Assembly (NCBI RefSeq): GCF_039655865.1
Contig: NZ_JBBYXL010000007.1
Coordinates: forward strand, 248,001 to 312,000
Direction: 5' to 3'
From: Prosthecobacter sp. SYSU 5D2
GTDB lineage: Bacteria; Verrucomicrobiota; Verrucomicrobiia; Verrucomicrobiales; Verrucomicrobiaceae
Length of the DNA stretch: 64,000 bases
The stretch's first letter is position 1. Every line of letters begins with the position of its first letter. A program made the translations under genes and the position numbers. Under the pieces are notes generated by a model that saw only the letters and a program-made list of their open reading frames with translations, ran no database searches and was not told where the DNA came from. Shown here piece by piece: positions 9,383 through 19,770 of the stretch.

Positions 9383-11866
9383 ATGATCCGATACCTCCTG
9401 CCGATTGCTCTTTTAACGTCCAGTTTAATGGCGGATGAAGCCGCCACGCCGGTGGCGCAGATCAAGGTGAAGGAGGGCTTCCAGGTGGAGCTGCTTTATA
9501 CGGTGCCGAAGGCGGAGCAGGGCTCCTGGGTGAGCATGTGCCTGGATGACAAGGGGCGCATGATCGCCTCGGACCAAAACGGGCCGCTGTATCGCATCAC
9601 ACCGCCGGCTTTGGGTGGCAAAGCTTCGGACACGAAGATCGAGAAGATGGACCTGCCCATCGGCGCAGCGCAGGGCATGGCTTTTGTGAAGGGTGCCATC
9701 TATCTCCAGGTGAACGGGGATGAATACCAGGGCCGCGGGTTATACAAAGTCAGCGACAGCGATGCGGATGATGTCTTCGACAAGGTGGAACTGCTGCGTG
9801 GTTATACCGAACGCGCAGGTGAGCACGGGCCGCACTATGTCGTCCCGGCACCGGATGGCGAGAGCATCTACGTCATTGTGGGCAACCAGACACCGCTGAC
9901 GGAATACACCAAGAACCGCGTGCCGGCGGTGTGGCAGGAGGACATTTTGCTGCCGCGCATCTATGGGCGCGGTTTCATGAAGGATGCCCTGGCTCCGCGC
10001 GGCTGGGTGGCCAAGGTCAGCCTGGATGGCAAACAGTGGGAGCTGATGACCACAGGCTTTCGCAACCAGTATGGCGCGGCCTTCAATCATGAAGGGGATC
10101 TGTTCACCTTCGATGCGGACATGGAGTGGGACATGAGCCTGCCATGGTACCGCCCCACCCGTGTGTGCCAGGTGCTGAGCGGCAGCGAGTTTGGCTGGCG
10201 CAATGGCTCGGCCAAATGGCCCGTGCGCTGGGAGGACAGCGTGCCGCCTGTGCAGGACATCGGGCCTGGATCGCCTACGGGAACGCAGTTTGGTTACGGG
10301 GCCAAATTTCCCGCCAAGTATCAGGAAGCCTACTTCATCAATGACTGGAGCTATGGCAAAATGTATTCCGTTCATCTCCGTCCGGACGGAGCAGGATATG
10401 CGGCGGATTTTGAGGAGTTCATCAGTGCCCAGCCGCTGCCGCTCACAGACCTGCTCATCAATCCGAATGACGGAGCCATGTACTTCGCCATCGGCGGCCG
10501 CAAGACCCAGTCCGCCCTTTATCGCGTGACCTATACCGGCAAAGAATCCACCGCCCCGCAGCCGATGAAGCTGGAAGGCGAAGCCAAAGAACTGCATACG
10601 CTGCGCCGCAGCCTGGAGGCCTTTCATGGCGTGCAGGATCCCCAGGCCATCACCGCCGCCTGGCCGCATCTGGGCCATACCGACCGGCTTATTCGCAATG
10701 CCGCCCGCATCGCCATTGAGCATCAGCCGGTGGCCTCATGGAAAGACAAGGCATTGGGCGAAAAAGAACCCCGCGCTGCTTTGACGGCTCTCATGGCGCT
10801 GACCCGCCATGGGGCCAAGGAAGACCAGGCCGCTGTCATTGCCGCGCTGAACAAGATTTCTCTGGAGGGTCTGGACCTGCTTGGCCAGACCACCCTGCTG
10901 CGCAATTACACGCTGGCCTTCCTGCGCCTCGGCGAACCAACGATGGAACAGAAGAAAAGTACCATCGCCCGTTTCGCCCCGCTCTTCCCGAACCAGGACA
11001 TCGGTCTCAGCCACGACCTTTGCGAAATGCTGGTTTATCTCGGCGATGAAGGAGTGGTCGCCAAGGCCGTGCCGCTGGTGAACAGCGCCCCCACCCAGGA
11101 AGAACAAATTGGTTATGCCAAGAGCCTGCGCCTGGCCAAGGGCGGATGGACACCGGCCCTGCGTGAGGAGTTTTTCAAATGGTTCCAGCGCGCCGCCACC
11201 TACACCGGCGGGGCCAGCTTTGGCCTGTTCATTGAAGACATCAAACGCGACAGCATCGCCGGTCTCACGGAGGAAGAGAAAGCTACGCTGAAGCCCATCA
11301 TCGAGGCCAAACCTGAAGCCAAAGGCCCCACCTTTGCCGCCAAGCCGCTGGCTTATGTCAAAAATTGGACCGTGGCCGATCTGGAGAAGGTGTTGAACGT
11401 CGGCCTTGAAGGCGGGCGCAACTTCGAAAACGGCCGCAATAGCTTCGGTGCCGTCGGTTGTTATGCCTGCCATCGTTTTAACTTTGAAGGCGGTGCCGTC
11501 GGTCCTGATCTGACAAGCGTCAGCGGCAAGTTTGGCCCCAAGGACCTGCTGGAATCCATCATCGAACCAAGCAAGGAAATCAGCGACCAGTATGGCAGCA
11601 TGGACTTCAAGATGAAGGACGGCAGCCTCGTCGTTGGCCGCATCATGAACCTGAAGGAGGACACCCTGATGGTGAACATCAACATGATGGACCCCAACGC
11701 CAATCAGAGCCTGAAGCGCGGCGACATCGCCAGCATCGAGCCCAGCAAAACCTCCATGATGCCCGCCGGCCTTGTGAACATGCTCAGCGAGGACGACATC
11801 CTCGACCTCCTCGCCTACCTGCTCAGCAAGGGCGATCCGGGGCATGCTTATTTCAGGACGAAGTGA
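9383..11866 (+). CDS. PVC-type propeller / HEAT-repeat / c-type cytochrome fusion
   Basis: 827 residues with a signal peptide (IRYLLPIALLTSSLMADE). The N-terminal ~400 residues form a glucose/sorbosone dehydrogenase-like propeller (VSMCLDDKGRMIASDQNGPLYRI, YGAAFNHEGDLFTFDADMEWD, LLINPNDGAMYFAIGGRKTQ). The middle is alpha-helical HEAT-like sequence. The C-terminus has a single heme motif CYACH (693-697) followed by VGPDLTSVSGKFGPKDLLES and the typical PVC heme-domain tail. Proteins of this architecture are exported and common in Verrucomicrobia and Planctomycetes; the substrate is unknown. The stop overlaps a possible GTG start of the next gene. Confidence 0.9.
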   Translation: MIRYLLPIALLTSSLMADEAATPVAQIKVKEGFQVELLYTVPKAEQGSWVSMCLDDKGRMIASDQNGPLYRITPPALGGKASDTKIEKMDLPIGAAQGMAFVKGAIYLQVNGDEYQGRGLYKVSDSDADDVFDKVELLRGYTERAGEHGPHYVVPAPDGESIYVIVGNQTPLTEYTKNRVPAVWQEDILLPRIYGRGFMKDALAPRGWVAKVSLDGKQWELMTTGFRNQYGAAFNHEGDLFTFDADMEWDMSLPWYRPTRVCQVLSGSEFGWRNGSAKWPVRWEDSVPPVQDIGPGSPTGTQFGYGAKFPAKYQEAYFINDWSYGKMYSVHLRPDGAGYAADFEEFISAQPLPLTDLLINPNDGAMYFAIGGRKTQSALYRVTYTGKESTAPQPMKLEGEAKELHTLRRSLEAFHGVQDPQAITAAWPHLGHTDRLIRNAARIAIEHQPVASWKDKALGEKEPRAALTALMALTRHGAKEDQAAVIAALNKISLEGLDLLGQTTLLRNYTLAFLRLGEPTMEQKKSTIARFAPLFPNQDIGLSHDLCEMLVYLGDEGVVAKAVPLVNSAPTQEEQIGYAKSLRLAKGGWTPALREEFFKWFQRAATYTGGASFGLFIEDIKRDSIAGLTEEEKATLKPIIEAKPEAKGPTFAAKPLAYVKNWTVADLEKVLNVGLEGGRNFENGRNSFGAVGCYACHRFNFEGGAVGPDLTSVSGKFGPKDLLESIIEPSKEISDQYGSMDFKMKDGSLVVGRIMNLKEDTLMVNINMMDPNANQSLKRGDIASIEPSKTSMMPAGLVNMLSEDDILDLLAYLLSKGDPGHAYFRTK

Positions 11867-11877
11867 GTACCCAACTC

Positions 11878-12303
11878 ATGAAATCGCTCCCCTTCATTTT
11901 TGCTCTTCTTCTCAGCGGGTGTGTCTCCAGCATGGGTTGGCGTAAAATGCTGGCTGACGATCCTCATCCCCCACTAAGCAGCCTGCCAGAAGTTGCTTTG
12001 CTGAAGGTGGAAGATGGCAAGGTGGTAACAAGGGTCACGAATACGATGGATGAACCGATCAGCTATTATGGGTATGCTGCCGGAAAGCCCGCAACCTATC
12101 TGGAAGAACGTCACTTCGGACGCTGGGTGGATACGATGTACACGTGGTCTGGTACTGGGCTGGAAAAGCGATTTATTCCATCCAAAGGCTTTCAGGATTT
12201 CTCGATATTTGAGGGTTCTTCCCGGCGGAAAATGAGGACCTATGTGATCTTGACATCAGAGGATCAGAAGCAGGAATCTTTGGTCTTGGTTTCTGGTCAC
12301 TGA
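11878..12303 (+). CDS. Small lipoprotein of unknown function
   Basis: 141 residues from the ATG at 11878, with a classic lipobox: MKSLPFIFALLLSGCVSS, where the Cys would be lipidated. A GTG at 11863, overlapping the upstream stop, would add five residues. The mature part (DEPISYYGYAAGKPATYLEE, FIPSKGFQDFSIFEGSSRRK) gives no family I recognise; it could be a small beta-sandwich. Close spacing suggests cotranscription with the cytochrome fusion gene. Confidence 0.7.
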   Translation: MKSLPFIFALLLSGCVSSMGWRKMLADDPHPPLSSLPEVALLKVEDGKVVTRVTNTMDEPISYYGYAAGKPATYLEERHFGRWVDTMYTWSGTGLEKRFIPSKGFQDFSIFEGSSRRKMRTYVILTSEDQKQESLVLVSGH

Positions 12304-12396
12304 TATTCAGATTTTAGCAGTCTATGCCCATAATAATGTCCGCCACAATCTATGATTTGAAGATTGATTATTTCGTCTATCGGACCTGATTGTCTC

Positions 12397-12618
12397 ATGA
12401 ACCTTGAATCCATCAAAGAGCGGATTGCTAGTCTGTCGCTGGATGAGCGTCACGAGCTGATGGGTTACTTGATTAATCTCCGCGAGCAGGAATCGTATTC
12501 TCCGTTGGAGGCTGGGAACAATGCCAGCGCCTGGCTCACATCAGCCAAAGGCATTGTCAAACTTGAGGAAGGGGAAACGGTGGATGACATCTTGATGGCG
12601 CGTTGGAATGGACGTTGA
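12397..12618 (+). CDS. VapB-like / addiction-module antitoxin homologue (orphaned)
   Basis: 73 residues from the ATG at 12397 (an in-frame ATG at 12364 is possible). LESIKERIASLSLDERHELMGYLINLRE resembles the N-terminal helix of small addiction-module antitoxins that accompany PIN toxins, and GETVDDILMARWNGR resembles a C-terminal toxin-binding tail. Family assignment is by resemblance and position: downstream lies a PIN-domain C-terminus with the toxin N-terminus missing. The cognate toxin appears dead, so this antitoxin is either orphaned or acts elsewhere. Confidence 0.6.
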   Translation: MNLESIKERIASLSLDERHELMGYLINLREQESYSPLEAGNNASAWLTSAKGIVKLEEGETVDDILMARWNGR

Positions 12619-12639
12619 TTGAAGGTGCACAGCCGCTTT

Positions 12640-12766
12640 ATGAAACTGCACTCCATCCAGACTTTAGCCATCTAGGAGATTGCATCCCAGGAGAGCGGGG
12701 CGTGGTGGGACCGGGGGTGGAGCACGGGGTTTTACAAACAGCCGGTTTTGCAACCTCTTTGGTTAG
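12640..12766 (+). repeat. Truncated duplicate of the 5' end of the MOSC gene
   Basis: About 127 bp matches the first 127 bp of the MOSC gene (14569-14695) at roughly 85 % identity by eye. The match begins exactly at the ATG, includes long identical blocks such as CAGCCGGTTTTGCAA and GCGTGGTGGGACCG, and fades after TTTGGTTAG. The copy is non-coding as MOSC because a TAG stops it after eleven codons (MKLHSIQTLAI). It sits where the 5' half of a PIN toxin gene should be. Confidence 0.8.
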
Positions 12767-12972
12767 ATCATTATGCCAGGCATGCTCGCGGGATGGGCTT
12801 TTCAGATTTTGAAGATGCCTTGCAGGCAGCCGCAGCTGAATCCTGCAGAGCGGATTGTATTGTCACCCGCAACACCTCAGACTTTCGCCAAAGCAAGGTT
12901 CGTGCAGTTTCGCCACAGGTGTTTTTAGAGCAGTTTATTCAACCTCCCCCGCCTCAAAAGCCCACCACGTAG
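12767..12972 (+). pseudogene. VapC-like PIN-domain toxin, C-terminal fragment
   Basis: The open frame across this stretch encodes GMGFSDFEDALQAAAAE, then RADCIVTRNTSDFRQSKV and AVSPQVFLEQF. This is the second half of a PIN ribonuclease: the DFEDALQ acidic pair, the TRN..DF motif and the usual C-terminal Pro-x-x-Phe segment. The first half, with the initial catalytic Asp, is absent and replaced by the MOSC-derived fragment. The 335 bp from 12619 to 12953 hold only these two remnants. The frame overlaps the 3' end of the convergent peptidase gene by 19 bp. Confidence 0.75.
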
Positions 12973-14438
12973 AAGTACTTCTGGGAAACGAGATCGGCTT
13001 CTTTCATGGTGATCCAGCGTTCCTTGTAGCGCTCGCCCCAGCTGTCGCTGAAGGCGATTTCGCCGGTCTCTTTGTTGTAGCCGATGATGAGCACGACGTG
13101 GCCGGATTCACTGTCCGGCATCAGCACGTTGTCGGCGGTTTCGGCCTCCAGCTTTTTTTTCCAGGCGGTCCATTCGGCCACGGATTTCCGTTCATCGGTT
13201 CGGCGGCTCGCCGTTTCATTGAACAGCTTGGTGCTGCTGAGCGCCCACATGACGGGAATGCCTTTCTCAATGTGCTTGGCGATGTCGCGCACGGCCATCT
13301 TGCCTTCCCAGGTATCAAATGAGCGGCCTTTGGCTTTGATGTGACGGCCAACACCGGCCAGGAGTTTGGAGACGCTGGTGCCGCCGCCATAGCCGGTCTC
13401 CCCGGCGTTGGCCAGGATATACATGTCCGCAGCCACGCCCAGGTAGCGCATGGCGCGCTCCGCAGTGGCAGGCACGCAGTAGCCCTTGGGTCCCTGGTCC
13501 ACCATGGGGATGTCCTGGATGACGACATCGCCGTTGGGCCGTGTCTCCACATTTTTGCTGGCACGCTCGCGGATGACCACATCGGGCACCCGGGTGGATT
13601 TGCCGCCGGCATCGGCAAACGCGGCCGGGACGATCTGGATGCCGACATACTCGCCTTCCGCCTCAGCCAGGAGGATGGCGTGGTCACGCCAGTCCCAGCG
13701 CTGCATATTCATGCGCCCGGTTTTGCCTTCGCCGAAGCGTTCTTTTCGCGGCGGGCCGAGCTTGGCAGAAATGGTGTCGGAAAGAAGCTTCAGATCCGCA
13801 TCCATGGCCTTTTTGACGATCTTCTCCGCTTCAGCCGGCGGAGTGTTCTTGTCGAAGTGATCCTCACCGCTGCCGCTGGCACTGAAGAGATCGCCCTTGT
13901 TGGCAAACACCAGGGAGATGCTGGAGGTCTTACCCTCATCTTCATAGAGCGCCACGGAATAGGGGCGTGTGCCGAAGAAACGATAGTCAGCCGGCGGATA
14001 GGCGCGGTAGCTGCCCTGGTTGGAGGTCTGGGACTCCCGGCGCAGTTTCAGGCGCCCGGCCACAGATTCTCCAGGGCTTTCCCACAGGGAGACATCGCCA
14101 AAAACTTCCTGCCCGGCCAGGGCATTAACCGTGGCGGCATCCAGGTTTGCATTGGGTCCCACTGCTGGTGTGCCGCCCAGAGGCGTGGAAACCGTTGCCG
14201 GGGCGGTGGGTGCTGGGGACCACTGGCGGATGTAGTCCTGGTCTGCCTGGCTGAAGGCAGTCACCGGGACGGTGAACTGGCCGCCGTCTTCACGGCGGAT
14301 CGTCGCCTGGCCATTGATCACGGAGATCAGTGCGGCCTTGATGCTCACCCCTTGCGCATTGGTAAAGGAACGCAGTTCCTGGGCCGTGGCGGCATACGCC
14401 GGAACAAGCAGGAGAAAGGCACAGACAAAGGGTTTCAT
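12954..14438 (-). CDS. Secreted C39-like cysteine peptidase with N-terminal SHD1 domain
   Basis: 494 residues with a signal peptide (MKPFVCAFLLLVPAYAATAQ). Residues ~21-75 resemble the SLA1 homology domain 1 found in many PVC secreted proteins (RSFTNAQGVSIKAALISV, GQFTVPVTAFSQADQDYIRQW). The C-terminal third is a papain-fold Peptidase_C39_2 domain with Cys321 (QGPKGYCVPATAERAMRYLG), His447 (SGHVVLIIGY) and Asp465 (FSDSWGERY). The region between, ~120-280, is unassigned. Predicted exported; processing target unknown. It is convergent with the broken toxin and divergent from the MOSC gene. Confidence 0.85.
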   Translation of the reverse strand: MKPFVCAFLLLVPAYAATAQELRSFTNAQGVSIKAALISVINGQATIRREDGGQFTVPVTAFSQADQDYIRQWSPAPTAPATVSTPLGGTPAVGPNANLDAATVNALAGQEVFGDVSLWESPGESVAGRLKLRRESQTSNQGSYRAYPPADYRFFGTRPYSVALYEDEGKTSSISLVFANKGDLFSASGSGEDHFDKNTPPAEAEKIVKKAMDADLKLLSDTISAKLGPPRKERFGEGKTGRMNMQRWDWRDHAILLAEAEGEYVGIQIVPAAFADAGGKSTRVPDVVIRERASKNVETRPNGDVVIQDIPMVDQGPKGYCVPATAERAMRYLGVAADMYILANAGETGYGGGTSVSKLLAGVGRHIKAKGRSFDTWEGKMAVRDIAKHIEKGIPVMWALSSTKLFNETASRRTDERKSVAEWTAWKKKLEAETADNVLMPDSESGHVVLIIGYNKETGEIAFSDSWGERYKERWITMKEADLVSQKYFYVVGF

Positions 14439-14568
14439 TCTCCCAAAATAACCAATCTCCCTTTTAGGAGCAAGCCTGAGTCTTCTAAGGATCTAAAATT
14501 TCGCATCTTTCCTGGCAGCAGGGTAAATCGGCGCTGGCAGCAAGCCTCGGCTATGCCAAACATCCTGC

Positions 14569-15276
14569 ATGAAACTGCTCTCCATCCAGACATCCGCCAT
14601 TCAGGAGATTTCATCCCGGGAGAGCGGCGCGTGGTGGGACCGCGCCTGGAGCACCGGCTTTTACAAGCAGCCGGTTTTGCAATCTATTTGGTTAGGCTAT
14701 GAGGGGTTGAAGGGCGACCAGCAGGCCGACCGGCGGTATCATGGAGGGGCTGAAAAAGCCGTCTGTGTCTATTCCCTGGAACACTATCCTTACTGGCAGC
14801 AAAAGCTGGGCCTGGCAGACCTGCCGAACGGGGCCTTTGGGGAGAACTTTACCACCACCGGCCTGTTGGAGACGGAGGTCTGCATTGGGGATGTGTACAG
14901 CATTGGCGAGGCGCGGGTGCAGGTGTCGCAGCCGCGCCAGCCTTGTTGGAAGCTGGCCCGCCGCTGGCAGGTGAAGGACCTCACCGCCCAGGTGGAGCGC
15001 ACCGGCTTCACAGGTTTCTATTTCCGCGTGCTCCATCACGGCACCGTCAGCGCGGGGACTGAATTCACCTTGTTGGAGAGGCCCTGCCCGCAGTGGAGCA
15101 TCGCCCTGGCCAATGAGATCATGCATCACCGGCGCGGGGACAAAGAAGCCGCCCGCGACCTGGCGCAGTGCTCGCTGCTCTCCGCAAGCTGGAAAGACTC
15201 CCTATGGGCCCGCGGCTCGCTTACCGTCGCAGACCAGGAGGCGGCGAAGCAGCAGCGGACAGGCAATGCCACTTGA
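14569..15276 (+). CDS. MOSC-domain protein, YiiM type
   Basis: 235 residues. MOSC signatures: GLKGDQQADRRYHGGAEKAVCVYS (about 47-69), FGENFTTTGL, and the conserved Cys126 in SQPRQPCWKLARRW, which would ligate the molybdenum cofactor. The C-terminal helical tail fits the 3-alpha domain of YiiM, an oxidoreductase that reduces N-hydroxylated bases such as 6-N-hydroxylaminopurine. Its first ~127 bp are duplicated 1.9 kb upstream. fdhD at 39832 indicates that the strain makes molybdoenzymes. Confidence 0.9.
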   Translation: MKLLSIQTSAIQEISSRESGAWWDRAWSTGFYKQPVLQSIWLGYEGLKGDQQADRRYHGGAEKAVCVYSLEHYPYWQQKLGLADLPNGAFGENFTTTGLLETEVCIGDVYSIGEARVQVSQPRQPCWKLARRWQVKDLTAQVERTGFTGFYFRVLHHGTVSAGTEFTLLERPCPQWSIALANEIMHHRRGDKEAARDLAQCSLLSASWKDSLWARGSLTVADQEAAKQQRTGNAT

Positions 15277-15295
15277 AGCCTGGAATACGCATCCC

Positions 15296-17920
15296 TTACT
15301 GCCTGCTTTGGCTCGCAGCCGTCTTCGCTGCGCGCTCGACCCTGCGATAGAGGAATGCATCGCTGGTGAGTAGCGAGGTAATGAGGGCCTTCATGCTGCC
15401 TCCGTTGTCGCGGTAAGCGCGGTGGGCGGCTTGGAGGACGGGAGCGTCGTTAAGGGTTTCGTTGCGACCCATCCAGAAGCGGAAGGCATGGCGGACGAAG
15501 ACTTGCTCCACGCGTTCGCTATTGACCAGCTTGGTAATCATTTCGAGAGCGTTGGCCACGGGACCATCGAGTGCGGGATCGCCGCTGTCGATGATTTCTC
15601 CAGTGGCATCCACAGGCTTTTCGTGCTCGGTGGTGCGGAAGATGCCGACGTGGTCATACATCTCAAAAGGCAGTCCCAGCGGGTCCATCTTCTCGTGGCA
15701 GGTCCAGCAGTATTGCTGCTTCGTCACTCGCATGCGCTCACGCAGCGTGCTTTGCGGCTCGACCGGGAGCTGGGCATCAACGGTGATAGGTACATCGGGA
15801 ATGCCGCCACCTAGCAGGCGCTCGCGAATCCAGATGCCGCGATGGATGGCGTGGTTGTCCATGGCGTCGGAGTGCGACACGAGCCAGGACGGATGCGTCA
15901 AAATGCCAAGGCGCTGACCTTCAGGAGCGGTGGCCAGGATGCGCTCAGGCTTCATGGAGCCACCACCAAAAGTCGGGCGGCTGACGCGGGCGTAGATCTC
16001 CGTGCCGGTCAGGTTTGCCTCAGCCACTTCGGTGTTGGCGCCACCGTCACGCTTGCGGTCGCTCCTTGCCTTGCTGACTGCCTTCTCTGCCACCGCGAGC
16101 AGTTTCTTTTCTCGCGTGAGCGCTTTTTGCACGGCTTTGTCATCGGGAGCCTTCTTTATTTTAGCTTCCAACTGAGCGACGCCCTCCTTCAGCGCATGGA
16201 TATCAGCCGTTTCCTTTTGATGCAGTTCGTCCTCGGCCATCTTCTTCGCGGCGACTGCGGCAGCCCTCTCATCCTTCGTGTGTTTCCTGCCGAAGTAGGT
16301 GTTGTCCGTCTTGGTAGCCACGACGCGCTGGGTGGTGAGCAGTTGCTTCAGGACATCTTTGTCCTCCTCAAGGATTAACTCGATCAGCCGGTCCGTGCTG
16401 GCCGTGGCGTCAAACATCGCGCGGTAATGTGCTTCGCCGCGAGTTGGGACTCCCGTCGCCGCAAGCGCCTTGGTGTCTTTGCAGATGTACCCGGCCAGGT
16501 CGTAGTCGAAGTAGTCGCGAAAAAATTGCAGGATGCGCGGCTTGCGAATGCTGTCGTTTTCGAGCATGCGGGTGACTTCGCGCTGCACATCTTCACGCGA
16601 CTTCATGCGCCCTTCGAGGATGGACTGACGCAGTGGTTCGTCGGGTTTGAGGTAACGCAGCGCATGATTCACCGCCAGTCCCAGCTCCCAGTCTTGCAGC
16701 ATCACACGGCCATGTTTATCAGGCTTGCCGCTTTCCGCCAACTCCGGCCGGAACAAGGCATCGCGGTCGAGAAAAATGGACGAAAGTCCCATGAAGACGC
16801 CATCCTCCTTGCCGACCTTGGCTATGCTGTCCTTGGCGATTTGCTGGTAGTTGTCGGATTCCATCTGAGTGGGCGGGCGGAATGTCAGAGCTTCAAAAAG
16901 GTAATCTACAGCGGCACGCATGCGCTCGTCAGTGACTTCGGGTTCCTTGATGAGGTCGAGCACTGGTGTCAGCGGGCGGACGACTTTGGTGTTATACACG
17001 ATGGACGTTGGCAGTCCGCGCAGATCGCCCTTCGGTTTCACCTTGTCGTAGGTTTTTGGGTCGTCGGTGATCTGTTCCGGCATGCCCACGAGGCTGAGCG
17101 GTCCGTAGGCCATGTATTTCAGAATGTCCTCCGCCTTGCCAAGGATCTGCGTGGCCTCGGCGCTGTTGATCGTATAAAAGTCCGGGTAGTTCTTGAAGCC
17201 GGTTTTACGGGCCGAGGAGAGTACTGCGGGCACACTCTTCACCGCTGTGGCGTAGGCCACCGTGCCACCCACCACGCTGGTGATGCGGTCAATGCCAAAG
17301 TAGAGCTTCAACTCGCCGCCGTGATTGGTAGGCACGGCATCGCCATGCGTGCGCAGTCCCGGCTTCGCTGGATCAAATTTCGGCTCGGTGTTGATCAGCT
17401 CATTAAGCCGGGTGATGTGCTCCTGCGGCGTGACCCGCCAAATGCGTGCGGGTGAGGAGGCGGGCGTCAGCTCGATATCCGGCGGCAGAGGGCCGAAGAG
17501 CAAATCGTGATCGACGAAGTTGCCCTTCTTCGGGTCCTGATGCGCGTGAAAGCCACCTTTGTCCTTCATGGCGTGTTGCAGCTCGCCGATGATCCAGTCG
17601 GAGAAGCGGAGCCGCTCCACGACCTCCGGCTGGTCGTTCTTTTTCGGCGGCATTTCCTTCAGCGCCACCTGCGCCCAGACGGACTTCCAAACAGCGGCGT
17701 TAGTCTCATCTACTGGCCCGAGATCGAGCAGCGAGAGGTCGCCCTTTTTAGCGTCGTCGTCATGGCACTCCAGGCAATGCCGGTCCAGAAAGCCCTGTGC
17801 GATGTCTTGGAATCCTCCGCGCACATGCTCGCCGGGTTTGTATGTTTCGGCGGCACCGACGGTCGCGGCGCCAAGCGCGCTTCCAGCCAGGATCAATACC
17901 GCGAAAAATGGCGTCTGCAT
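15296..17920 (-). CDS. DUF1592/DUF1588-family PVC cytochrome-like protein
   Basis: Start taken at the ATG ending at 17920, which begins a signal peptide ([20 protein letters not shown]); the frame extends to 18016. A first heme-type motif CLECH occurs in a PSCyt-like N-terminal domain ([21 protein letters not shown]). The DUF1587/DUF1592 body follows ([15 protein letters not shown]), then a Lys/Glu-rich coiled segment of about 80 residues, then DUF1588 with a second motif CWTCH ([17 protein letters not shown]) and a DUF1585 tail ([20 protein letters not shown]). Predicted periplasmic. It lies downstream of the DUF1552 gene on the same strand, its regular partner. Confidence 0.92.
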   Translation of the reverse strand: MQTPFFAVLILAGSALGAATVGAAETYKPGEHVRGGFQDIAQGFLDRHCLECHDDDAKKGDLSLLDLGPVDETNAAVWKSVWAQVALKEMPPKKNDQPEVVERLRFSDWIIGELQHAMKDKGGFHAHQDPKKGNFVDHDLLFGPLPPDIELTPASSPARIWRVTPQEHITRLNELINTEPKFDPAKPGLRTHGDAVPTNHGGELKLYFGIDRITSVVGGTVAYATAVKSVPAVLSSARKTGFKNYPDFYTINSAEATQILGKAEDILKYMAYGPLSLVGMPEQITDDPKTYDKVKPKGDLRGLPTSIVYNTKVVRPLTPVLDLIKEPEVTDERMRAAVDYLFEALTFRPPTQMESDNYQQIAKDSIAKVGKEDGVFMGLSSIFLDRDALFRPELAESGKPDKHGRVMLQDWELGLAVNHALRYLKPDEPLRQSILEGRMKSREDVQREVTRMLENDSIRKPRILQFFRDYFDYDLAGYICKDTKALAATGVPTRGEAHYRAMFDATASTDRLIELILEEDKDVLKQLLTTQRVVATKTDNTYFGRKHTKDERAAAVAAKKMAEDELHQKETADIHALKEGVAQLEAKIKKAPDDKAVQKALTREKKLLAVAEKAVSKARSDRKRDGGANTEVAEANLTGTEIYARVSRPTFGGGSMKPERILATAPEGQRLGILTHPSWLVSHSDAMDNHAIHRGIWIRERLLGGGIPDVPITVDAQLPVEPQSTLRERMRVTKQQYCWTCHEKMDPLGLPFEMYDHVGIFRTTEHEKPVDATGEIIDSGDPALDGPVANALEMITKLVNSERVEQVFVRHAFRFWMGRNETLNDAPVLQAAHRAYRDNGGSMKALITSLLTSDAFLYRRVERAAKTAASQSRQ

Positions 17921-18184
17921 GATCGCGGAAAGGCGTGCCGGAGCGGTGTCTGGCGTGTTAGGTTGAACGGTCGGGGTCCCGGTGATCATGACGGCAGTGG
18001 AGCGGGTGCGGTGCATTTTCAGGTGGCGTGGTTTGGTGGCGTATTCCTGAGCAACGGATTCATTTTGCGCCGATACAAAGGACCTCTTTCATCGTGTGCA
18101 TCCAGAGCCGGCCCTTTGCGTAGCTGAAGGAAGCGAGGGTCCAGGTCTCACCCGCAGATCCGAGGGCGTTGAGGAGCGCACGGA

Positions 18185-19507
18185 TCACACAAGAATCTCT
18201 TTGAGGGGACCGCTGCCGGAGTCGAACTTCGCCGCCATCTTCTCGTTCATGTTGAAGCGCTCACATTCAACGCCGGAGACATTCAGCAGGGTCGAGTAGA
18301 GGGCGTTGATCGGGCGCATGCCGTCCAACTGGGTGAAGCAGCCTGTTTTAAATACCCCGCCGCAATTGCCCAGAAGCATCACCGGCCAGTTCCTGCCGCT
18401 GGTGTGCTGGGCGTCCGCGTTGTTGCTGGTGTAAACGATGAGCGTGTTGTCCATCATCGTGCCGCTGCCTTCGGGCACGCTTTCCAGTTCCTCCATGAGC
18501 TTCACGAGCATGCGGCTGTTGTATTGGCGGATCTTGATCCAGATTGGATTGTCCGGCTGCTTCATGTGGCCGAGATTATGGCCCTGCTCCTCGACGCCGA
18601 CACCTTTCCACGAGCCGAAGATCTCGCCGCGACCGGAGCCGATGGTGAGCACGCTGGTGATGCCGGATTTGAGGGCTGAGACACCGAGGTCCAGCAACAC
18701 ATCATGCCAGTCAGTCTCAAACTCTGGATGGGTATAGCGCTCGTCAACCTTCGGGGCAAAGTTCCGCAGATGCTCGGAAACGCTGCCGAGACGCGTCCGC
18801 AGACCGTTGATCTCATTGAAGCCCTTTACATACTGCCCGTAGCGCTGCTGGTCCGCCATCGGCAGACGTTTTCCCTGCTCAGCGGCGAGCTGCTCAATGC
18901 GATCAAACATGTCGGATCGCGCCTCATGCTGCTTGCGGATGTCCCCATCAGAAATGCCACCGTAGAGCATCTGGTAGAGATGATTGGGGTTCGAGTGCAT
19001 GAAGATCGGCTGGCCCGCGCCGCTGGCGGAAAGGTTCGCGACCGTAGGCTTGGCTCTCATGTTTTCCATCGAGTCCATGCCGATGCAGAGATGCGGCAGC
19101 AGGGTCTCGGGCAGCACTTTGCTCAGTTCATAATCAATGGTGGGACCGCTGGGCGGCACGCCGTCACTGCCTCGATAACCACCGAGTGCTCCGAAGAATG
19201 CGCTATGGGACGGGCTGGTGTGCACGCCGTGCAGACCATTGATGATGTGCAGCCGCTCCTTGAAAGGCTCCAAGAGCTTGACCGGCTCCGGCAGTTTGGC
19301 CTTCGCCAGCGAGCCGCTACTCGTCATGCCCGCCGGGATGCAGGTCGCAGGATCAAAGCCCTGATTTTGCAGGAAAAAGATCACCCTCTTTGGGCCGCCG
19401 CCAGATGCTCTGGAAGCCGCGTGGCTGATTGCAGGGAAAAAAGGCGCTCCAAACGCCGCACCCGCCGAGGCCGCCATCTGACGGAGGATTTTTCTTCGAT
19501 TCATCAT
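18185..19507 (-). CDS. DUF1552 protein with Tat-like leader
   Basis: 440 residues. The N-terminus [20 protein letters not shown] is a twin-arginine-type leader. The body matches DUF1552, the sulfatase-like partner of DUF1592 proteins: [79 protein letters not shown]. The 264 bp between it and the DUF1592 gene hold no other gene. Biochemical role unknown; pairing with cytochrome-like DUF1592 proteins is the main clue. Confidence 0.9.
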   Translation of the reverse strand: MMNRRKILRQMAASAGAAFGAPFFPAISHAASRASGGGPKRVIFFLQNQGFDPATCIPAGMTSSGSLAKAKLPEPVKLLEPFKERLHIINGLHGVHTSPSHSAFFGALGGYRGSDGVPPSGPTIDYELSKVLPETLLPHLCIGMDSMENMRAKPTVANLSASGAGQPIFMHSNPNHLYQMLYGGISDGDIRKQHEARSDMFDRIEQLAAEQGKRLPMADQQRYGQYVKGFNEINGLRTRLGSVSEHLRNFAPKVDERYTHPEFETDWHDVLLDLGVSALKSGITSVLTIGSGRGEIFGSWKGVGVEEQGHNLGHMKQPDNPIWIKIRQYNSRMLVKLMEELESVPEGSGTMMDNTLIVYTSNNADAQHTSGRNWPVMLLGNCGGVFKTGCFTQLDGMRPINALYSTLLNVSGVECERFNMNEKMAAKFDSGSGPLKEILV

Positions 19508-19732
19508 AACTGTCCTGAAAACGTCCCCGAGGCAGGCTTATTTCATTTCGCCGGATGGGAGGCCCACCGAAAAAGTTCCAAATTTTTCGATAAAGACCCA
19601 CAGAGCAGGCGTCGAAGGACATCGCTGCATATTCGTCAGAGGTCGGAAAAGCCTTTTGAGCGTTTTTGTGGACAACAAGACATGGCAGGATATGGGTGAA
19701 ACAGAACAGGCGTATTCTTGTTCCAGTGTTTG

Positions 19733-19751
19733 ACGTAATCCCGGATTACGT
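19733..19751. repeat. Perfect 19-bp palindrome upstream of tRNA-Arg
   Basis: ACGTAATCC-C-GGATTACGT: nine-base arms around one central base, ending 19 bp before the tRNA. There is no T-run after it, so a terminator is unlikely. A dimeric regulator site is possible. The rest of the 263-bp gap after the DUF1552 start (19508-19770) shows no gene. Confidence 0.6.
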
Positions 19752-19770
19752 AAATCGTTGAAAATCAAAC

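Noticed and set aside
12603..12812. 69-codon frame after the antitoxin-like gene
   Set aside because: It reads the MOSC-derived fragment in the wrong frame and ends before the PIN motifs.
13341..14702. 453-codon plus-strand open frame
   Set aside because: Runs antisense through the C39-like peptidase gene, which has a signal peptide and a full catalytic triad on the other strand.
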